Notes under the pieces: generated by a model | What the model was told of the DNA's origin: nothing | The model's input: only the letters and a program-made list of their open reading frames with translations | Databases searched by the model: none | Source of the DNA: Zerene cesonia | Lineage: Eukaryota; Arthropoda; Insecta; Lepidoptera; Pieridae | DNA: 64,000 bases | Assembly: GCF_012273895.1 (NCBI RefSeq) | Contig: NC_052105.1 | Span: 1,116,001 to 1,180,000, forward strand | Direction of reading: 5' to 3' | Position numbers and translations under genes: made by a program | In this document: piece after piece, positions 61,531 to 64,000 of the stretch | Layout of the letters: the number at the start of each line of letters is the position of its first letter | Numbering within the stretch: the first letter of the stretch is position 1

Positions 61531-61692
61531 CTAGCGGTCTGCCCCGGCTTCCCCCGTTCTACATATATAGCTTATAGCCTTCGTCAATAAATGGGCTATC
61601 TAACACTGAAAGAATTTTTCAAATCGGACCTGTAGTTTCTGAGATTAGCTTTCAGGCAAACATACTCTTCACCTTTATAATATTAGTATAGA
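61531..61692 (+). repeat. 'ctagcggtctgcccc' subfamily interspersed repeat
   Basis: It starts 'ctagcggtctgccccggctt', contains 'aatttttcaaatcggacctg' and ends 'tttataatattagtatag'. Confidence 0.75.
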
Positions 61693-63089
61693 TTACGATA
61701 ACTTTTTGCTTGTGATTTGCAAGTATAATGCATTAGCGTGCGTTTAACGTGTTTTAGTGATGTGTGATGTGCTTTCAAAGAAGGAAATGAGAGGTAGCTC
61801 TAGCTACCTCGATGTTGTAAATATTTATTAATTTTAATTATAAAATAGTTTGTCAATTTGTTTTCACTAACTTCTATGATTGACTCAGTTTTAAATATTC
61901 ACTGCTTTAAATAGTTATTAGTATCTTTTACTTCTATTACAACAATATTAGAGGGTTAGGTTTCCAATAAACATTTTCACTGTCCCCTTAATCTAGGTAA
62001 TGTGTGTTACTAAACAGATAGGCGTAATTTATGTAGCTCATTGCTGTTTGGACTAATTGTACCAATTTAGACACTGGGTATCCTGTTATACGTTTGATAC
62101 ATTCAGGTCCATCGACAATAGTCATTATAACAGGTTTAATTAATGAGAATGTGTTTCTTAGCATTTAGATTTATACGTGAGTTTTGATAACACGTGATAT
62201 TGTATTTAAATATACATTTCATTTGGATGGAGTTATTGTTGAAATGTTTTCGTGTTTATGTCCGGAATGGTTATCATTTCTACTGATTGAGTTTAGTTAG
62301 AGTTGTGTTTGCATTGATTTAAGTTCTTATTTGAACAATATCTTTGGAGTTAACGTCACGTCTTTAAGCAGTATTAGTTTCAGTGTGGGGCAAAGACAGA
62401 CTTTAACGTGACTTTTGGGATTTGCGTTACTTGTACTTATTATCTATGTTCGCGTCCTTATCTTTTTGTGGTCATGAAGTTGTATCCCTCGCAGATGCAT
62501 TTCTCCATACCACATTTAATAGTCTGATTTTACTATATTTCATAAATCTTAAGAGCATTAAAGAGGTTGTAGTACCACTTTTTAGCTACATAGTTCACTA
62601 CAATTTGTATGTTCTGTTACAGTGAGCATATTCATTATATCTTTCATAGTATTAGATATTATAACAATGATGATGATGATGACTTAAATAAATTCATGGT
62701 TATTTATGCTCAAAATTCCAGGTCAAAACGAATTTAATTCGTTGAATGAAAATATAAAGATATCATCCGATAAAACTTTGCATCTAGTGTTATCTATAAC
62801 TTTGTTTAAATGTTATATGCTTTGTATATATTCTATGCTATGTAGGTGTGTAAAATGATCTGTGTTTTTCATATTTCCAGGGTTTATTACAGGATGTTTG
62901 TAGAAGGGTAAAATAAAAGATTCAGTTCGAAATTTATAGTTTATATTAGATTTATAATAAGATATGTAGTCTACAAAATTTCACAAATTTTCACAACGTT
63001 ATTTGAACCTAAAGCGTCTACCCATTTTAATATGAAAATAAAATTATCGAAATAACTGGATCTACGTACGATGAGGGCTGATTTTACGT
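61693..63089. other. AT-rich stretch, no supportable gene
   Basis: The only structured spot is a short palindrome 'gaggtagctctagctacctc' at about 61791-61810. The plus frame 62422-62625 is short, hydrophobic and unsupported. A (GAT)n tract lies near 62668. Confidence 0.45.
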
Positions 63090-63745
63090 AAACTTTATTT
63101 TTTAAAATATAATCTAATAGGCAGTTTTTAATCCTCGCGTATCTTTACATGAGTAAGTCAAAAACTAATAACGGTAAAAAAATAAAAAAATATTAATTCA
63201 TAAAACCAGCCCCCCGTTGAACTAAATAACAATACCGTCCCATACAAATACAATAATATTTATTATCGTTATATTTAACTAGAGTTATACAGAATAATGA
63301 TTCCTATGAAATATAATTATGCATTTATTAAATTTATTCAATATAATAATAATAATAATACTTAATAAGTATCAATAGGTAATGGTTAGTCAATGTCGTG
63401 CTACAAACTACTATATTTTATAATAATAATAATAATGAATGAGTCGTATTATTTCTTTATTATTTATTACTTTAAATTTATTAGTCGATATTAACCACTA
63501 AACGAGCACACGGCAGCCTCGGTCCGCGCAACGCTTGCGCGGGCGCACATAATCACAAAAAAACATCGTCAACACATAAAATAATAATCAATAATAATAA
63601 TCGTACAGATAAAAATCATTCATAAAAACATTACAATAAAAATCTAAACATTAAAACACACTTAAAACAAACATTATATTAATATTATCATAATCATAGT
63701 GTGTACGTATGTATAATATCATTTAAGCGAATAATCGTATAGTCA
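63090..63745 (-). other. Possible 3' UTR of a minus-strand gene beyond the edge
   Basis: AT-rich DNA rich in AAT/ATT triplets lacks the usual interspersed repeats. It contains several AATAAA signals on the minus strand, such as near 63098. Its position next to a GC-rich island suggests transcribed flank, but the strand is a guess. Confidence 0.2.
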
Positions 63746-64000
63746 AAATAATGAGCATGGGTCGCGGGGGAGCGGTGCGGGCGGCGCGGTGCTGCCCCTA
63801 GCGGGCTCGCTGCCCCTACTGGGCTCGCTGCCCCTAGCGGGCTCGCTGCCCGTAGCGGCGGCGCTCGCGGCGGGCGGCCATTACACTACTCTTACTCTAC
63901 CTACCCACAGTCGACACAACAACACGCCCTGCACTCATTACCTATCAACAACACATTGGCTAAGGCCGCTCCGCGCGGCTCGCTCCCCACGCCGCCCGTC
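63746..64000. other. GC-rich island, probable exon or promoter of a gene beyond the window
   Basis: The last 255 bases are strongly GC- and CpG-rich. On the plus strand one frame stays open from about 63735 to the edge without a start codon. On the minus strand one frame ends at a TAG after a short RAAWGASRAERP-like segment near 63962-63998. High GC leaves several frames open by chance, so I cannot decide between a coding exon on either strand and a promoter CpG island. Confidence 0.35.
63792..63863. repeat. Four tandem copies of an 18-bp GC-rich unit
   Basis: CTGCCCCTAGCGGGCTCG repeats at 63792, 63810, 63828 and 63846. The second copy differs at two bases, and the fourth is diverged toward its end. 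The period is a multiple of three, so a translated copy would give a hexapeptide repeat. Confidence 0.92.

Noticed and set aside
61791..61810. A let-7-like microRNA from 'gaggtag' in a palindrome
   Set aside because: Only seven bases resemble let-7, the stem is 9 bp with a 2-base loop, and flanks do not extend the pairing.
1..64000. CRISPR arrays, operons or prokaryotic systems
   Set aside because: Spliced genes, SINEs and AT-rich intergenic DNA show an insect nuclear genome. No direct-repeat and spacer arrays are present.

Overview
The window looks like nuclear DNA of a moth or butterfly. It is AT-rich and intron-rich, with GT-AG splicing. It carries interspersed repeats that I recognise from lepidopteran genomes: a 'ctagctgcgcc...' family, a retroposon whose tail ends in 'gcccgctatgacataaaaaa', an 'aaccgacttc' family, and tRNA-derived SINEs. 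The sequence is four contigs (1-4431, 5432-11109, 12110-15837, 16838-64000) joined by three gaps of exactly 1000 N, so the gap sizes are placeholders.

Only one protein-coding gene is convincing. It lies on the + strand at 1395-7777 and has seven exons that join in phase to a 330-residue RNF126/RNF115-type RING-H2 E3 ubiquitin ligase (insect Iruka). It has an N-terminal C4 zinc finger, a central linker, a RING-H2 split across exons 5 and 6, and a Ser/Thr-rich tail ending in acidic residues. Intron 5 contains a three-copy tandem array, a TTAA-flanked inverted-repeat element and the first gap. Intron 6 contains a minisatellite made of copies of the exon-6 splice donor and a candidate alternative terminal exon. 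The 3.3 kb after the stop codon is nearly repeat-free and may be a long 3' UTR.

From about 11 to 63 kb I find no supportable coding gene. The stretch is AT-rich DNA with scattered retroposon fragments and short GC-rich or palindromic islands: possible regulatory elements, X-box motifs, a 62-bp near-perfect palindrome and a CpG-rich block near 49 kb. The last 250 bases are a GC-rich island with four 18-bp tandem repeats, probably an exon or promoter of a gene lying mostly beyond the right edge.

The most consequential structural observation is that the start of contig 3 (12110-12186) and the start of contig 4 (16838-16914) are exact reverse complements over 77 bp. Inverting contig 3 in place would make it overlap contig 4 and close the third gap, so its orientation in this scaffold is doubtful. 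Next to this overlap, contig 4 carries a stretch resembling domain V of a mitochondrial large-subunit rRNA, probably a decayed nuclear insertion. I found no previously undescribed multi-gene system.
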